Assembly (NCBI GenBank): GCA_029880775.1
Contig: JAOUNV010000062.1
Location: forward strand, 1-8,011
DNA: 8,011 nt
Reading direction: 5' to 3'
Origin: Nitrospinota bacterium
Lineage (GTDB): Bacteria > Nitrospinota_A > UBA7883
The notes below the pieces were generated by a model, which saw only the letters and a list, made by a program, of their open reading frames with translations, did no database searches and had not been told where the DNA came from. Both the position numbers and the translations under genes were made by a program. Position 1 is the stretch's first letter. Each line of letters opens with the position of its first letter. Shown here piece by piece: positions 6,575-8,011 of the stretch.

Positions 6575-7207
6575 TTACTTCTTATCTTTTGTGTCTACTA
6601 TACCGCGGGCGATCAGCAACTCTATAACTTCCTTGGCGCATTCCTCCACACTCTTTCCGGCAGTGTCTATCCGCGCTTCCGGGGCCAACGGGGCTTCGTA
6701 TGGGTCAGAAACTCCGGTGTAGTGTTTAATTTCCCCATTACGCGCTTTCTTGTACAGCCCCTTCACATCCCTCTCCTCGCATACATCCAGGGGGGAATCG
6801 CAGAATATTTCTATGAAATCACCGTGCGGAACCAGGTTGCGCGCCAGTTCCCTATCCTTGCGGTATGGGGAAATAAAAGCGGTCAGCGGGATGACCCCGG
6901 CTTCAAGGAAAAGCTTGGCCAATTCGCCTATCCTGCGGATATTCTCCGTTCTGTCTTCGGCGGTAAATCCAAGGTTGGAGCAGAGGCCATGGCGCACGTT
7001 GTCGCCGTCCAGCACGAAAGTATTGCACCCCATCTGGAACAGACCCTCCTCCACGGCGTGCGACAGGGTGGACTTGCCGGAGCATGGCAACCCTGTGAAC
7101 CAGAGGATAGCGCATCTATGCTTGTTCTTTTCCTCGCGGCGGGTGCGAGTGACTGTGGCGTGGTGCCAAACAACGTTGGTGGCTTTGTTATCTTTTCTTT
7201 CGCTCAT
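6575..7207 (-). CDS. cysC: Adenylyl-sulfate kinase (APS kinase)
   Basis: Cytoplasmic kinase that phosphorylates APS at the 3' position with ATP to give PAPS, the donor for sulfotransferases and an intermediate of assimilatory sulfate reduction. The 210-aa length and the N-terminal NVVWH...TRTRRE stretch are those of a stand-alone CysC, not a CysN-C fusion. Motifs: Walker A GLPCSGKST (residues 39-47, K45), with Pro-Cys where GLSGSGKST is usual; DGDNVRHGL (67-75); RTENIRR (86-92); FISPYRKDR (111-119, with the family's conserved S113); RDVKGLYKKAR (146-156); and GVSDPYE (165-171). All catalytic elements are present. An AAGG lies only 3 nt before the ATG, a short spacing. It is the first gene of the minus-strand group and is divergent from galE; no ATP sulfurylase (cysD/N or sat) is in the window, so APS must come from enzymes coded elsewhere. 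Confidence 0.96.
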   Translation of the reverse strand: MSERKDNKATNVVWHHATVTRTRREEKNKHRCAILWFTGLPCSGKSTLSHAVEEGLFQMGCNTFVLDGDNVRHGLCSNLGFTAEDRTENIRRIGELAKLFLEAGVIPLTAFISPYRKDRELARNLVPHGDFIEIFCDSPLDVCEERDVKGLYKKARNGEIKHYTGVSDPYEAPLAPEARIDTAGKSVEECAKEVIELLIARGIVDTKDKK

Positions 7208-7229
7208 TGGCCTTTTTCAATTTGTATCG

Positions 7230-7260
7230 TTAACAGAATCACGCCCGATGGCAGTATAAT
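7230..7260 (+). promoter_or_regulatory. Candidate promoter in the cysC-galE divergent gap
   Basis: TATAAT at 7255-7260 (preceded by G) with TTAACA at 7230-7235 gives a plus-strand promoter of wide spacing (19 bp) that would leave a long leader, about 150 nt, before galE. Its reverse complement contains TATACT (7258-7253), a usable -10 toward cysC, so the same patch could fire both ways. No convincing -35 was seen for the minus direction. Confidence 0.4.
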
Positions 7261-7387
7261 GAGGCGCTATTTTAAAGCTAATTTCCCGAGGTTACAACTC
7301 AATTCTACACACCAACAACGGCTTGACCCACCCTGCGATACAATGTCAAATAGGGAGACGGCATTGATCGTCGACTGGACCAGGCGC

Positions 7388-7402
7388 ATAGCGACGCGCT
7401 AT
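7388..7402. repeat. Perfect 6-bp inverted repeat just upstream of galE
   Basis: ATAGCG (7388-7393) and CGCTAT (7397-7402) flank ACG, 16 nt before the galE ATG. The half-site also occurs as GCGCTATT at 7264-7271, next to the candidate -10 box, and again at 7396-7403. It may be an operator, a short mRNA hairpin near the ribosome site, or chance. Confidence 0.4.
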
Positions 7403-7418
7403 TACAGGTAGGAAAATA

Positions 7419-8011
7419 ATGGCAAGACTGTTGGTGACTGGAGGCGCCGGGTATACCGGAAGCCATGTGGCCCTGAAGCTGATGGAACATGGGCACGAGG
7501 TGGTGATTTATGACAACCTCTCCACTGGCCACCGGGGGGCTGCGCCGGGCGTGGAATTGGTGGAGGCGGATCTGGCCGAAAGCGGCGCCCTGGATCGTGT
7601 GTGCAAGGAGCGATCTTTTGACGCGGTTCTGCACTTCGCCGCATCCGTGGTAGCGCCAGAGTCTGTCCAACAACCGCTTATGTATTACGCCAACAATACC
7701 TGCGCCACACTGGCTCTGCTGCAAGCGCTTTCCACCCATCGGATAGGGGCGCTTGTTTATTCCTCCACCGCCGCTGTGTATGGCGCTCCGAATACCTCTC
7801 CCACCACGGAGGACGCTCCACTGGCCCCGGTCAACCCATATGGCGCGTCCAAAATGATGAGCGAGAGAATGATTGAGGATGTGGGGAGAGCCATGGGCCT
7901 GCGACATGTGATACTCCGATATTTTAATGTGGCCGGGGCGGACCGGAAAGGGCGAACAGGGCAGGCGGCGGAGAATGCCACACACCTGGTGAAGGTTGCC
8001 TGTCAGGCGGC
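7419..8011 (+). CDS. galE: UDP-glucose 4-epimerase (3' partial)
   Basis: Cytoplasmic NAD-dependent short-chain dehydrogenase (extended SDR) that interconverts UDP-glucose and UDP-galactose, supplying galactose for surface glycans or the Leloir pathway. The frame is open from 7419 to the window end, giving 197 complete codons of a protein normally about 325-340 aa. The Rossmann motif is GGAGYTGSH (residues 8-16), with Thr where Ile is usual. The catalytic set is present: T117 in YSSTAAVYG (equivalent to the Ser/Thr of SSSATVYG) and Y141/K145 of the YxxxK motif in NPYGASK. LRYFNVAGAD and the following HLVKVACQA match the GalE order, the latter where HLIP(I/L) is typical. The start is supported by AGGA at 7410-7413, 5 nt before the ATG. 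Other extended SDR sugar epimerases share these motifs, but the FNVAGA and NPYGASK contexts favour GalE. It is divergent from cysC across a 211-nt gap. Confidence 0.92.
   Translation, partial: MARLLVTGGAGYTGSHVALKLMEHGHEVVIYDNLSTGHRGAAPGVELVEADLAESGALDRVCKERSFDAVLHFAASVVAPESVQQPLMYYANNTCATLALLQALSTHRIGALVYSSTAAVYGAPNTSPTTEDAPLAPVNPYGASKMMSERMIEDVGRAMGLRHVILRYFNVAGADRKGRTGQAAENATHLVKVACQA

Noticed and set aside
6722..7411. 229-aa plus-strand frame across cysC and the divergent gap
   Set aside because: Most of it is antisense to cysC; only its last 22 codons, outside cysC, were kept as a possible leader frame.

Overview
The window looks like ordinary chromosomal DNA from a Gram-negative bacterium of moderately high GC (by eye, mid-50s percent; not counted). 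The Gram-negative call rests on a protein with a signal peptide and a C-terminal beta-barrel pattern (DUF481-like). The genes are bacterial housekeeping and envelope types, and the single tRNA carries an encoded CCA end. A deltaproteobacterial-like or Nitrospinota-like lineage would fit the general look, but nothing here fixes the taxonomy. I saw no transposase, integrase, phage gene, CRISPR array or toxin/defence gene.

Layout. (1) Positions 2-2587, plus strand: the 3' part of a large multi-PAS hybrid sensor histidine kinase with a C-terminal receiver; its true start lies before the window. (2) 2634-3095, plus: a two-CBS-domain protein. It is followed after 2 nt by (3) 3098-3910, plus: an exported DUF481-like outer-membrane barrel protein. 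(4) 3911-4468: mostly non-coding, holding a tRNA-Ser(GCU) at 4132-4219 with a good promoter, several GTATAAT boxes, short repeats and two doubtful mini-ORFs. (5) 7207-4469, minus: three co-oriented genes read as cysC (APS kinase), a 165-nt structured spacer, uppP (undecaprenyl-diphosphatase), then, 15 nt later, manC (mannose-1-phosphate guanylyltransferase). (6) 7419 to the window end, plus: the 5' two-thirds or so of galE (UDP-glucose 4-epimerase), divergent from cysC and running off the edge.

How the genes may work together. manC makes GDP-mannose, galE makes UDP-galactose, uppP recycles the undecaprenyl carrier used for peptidoglycan and surface polysaccharides, and cysC makes PAPS. Together they are a precursor-supply block for surface glycans. 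A lone APS kinase among glycan-precursor genes, with no cysD/N in view, raises the possibility that PAPS is used to sulfate a surface polysaccharide; this is inference. The kinase, CBS and DUF481 genes form a separate co-directional group with no obvious link to the glycan genes.

I found no convincing undescribed system. The points most worth checking are the recurrence of GTATAAT only between genes, the structured cysC-uppP spacer, the possible leader ORF before galE, and the CBS/DUF481 tail-to-head pairing.
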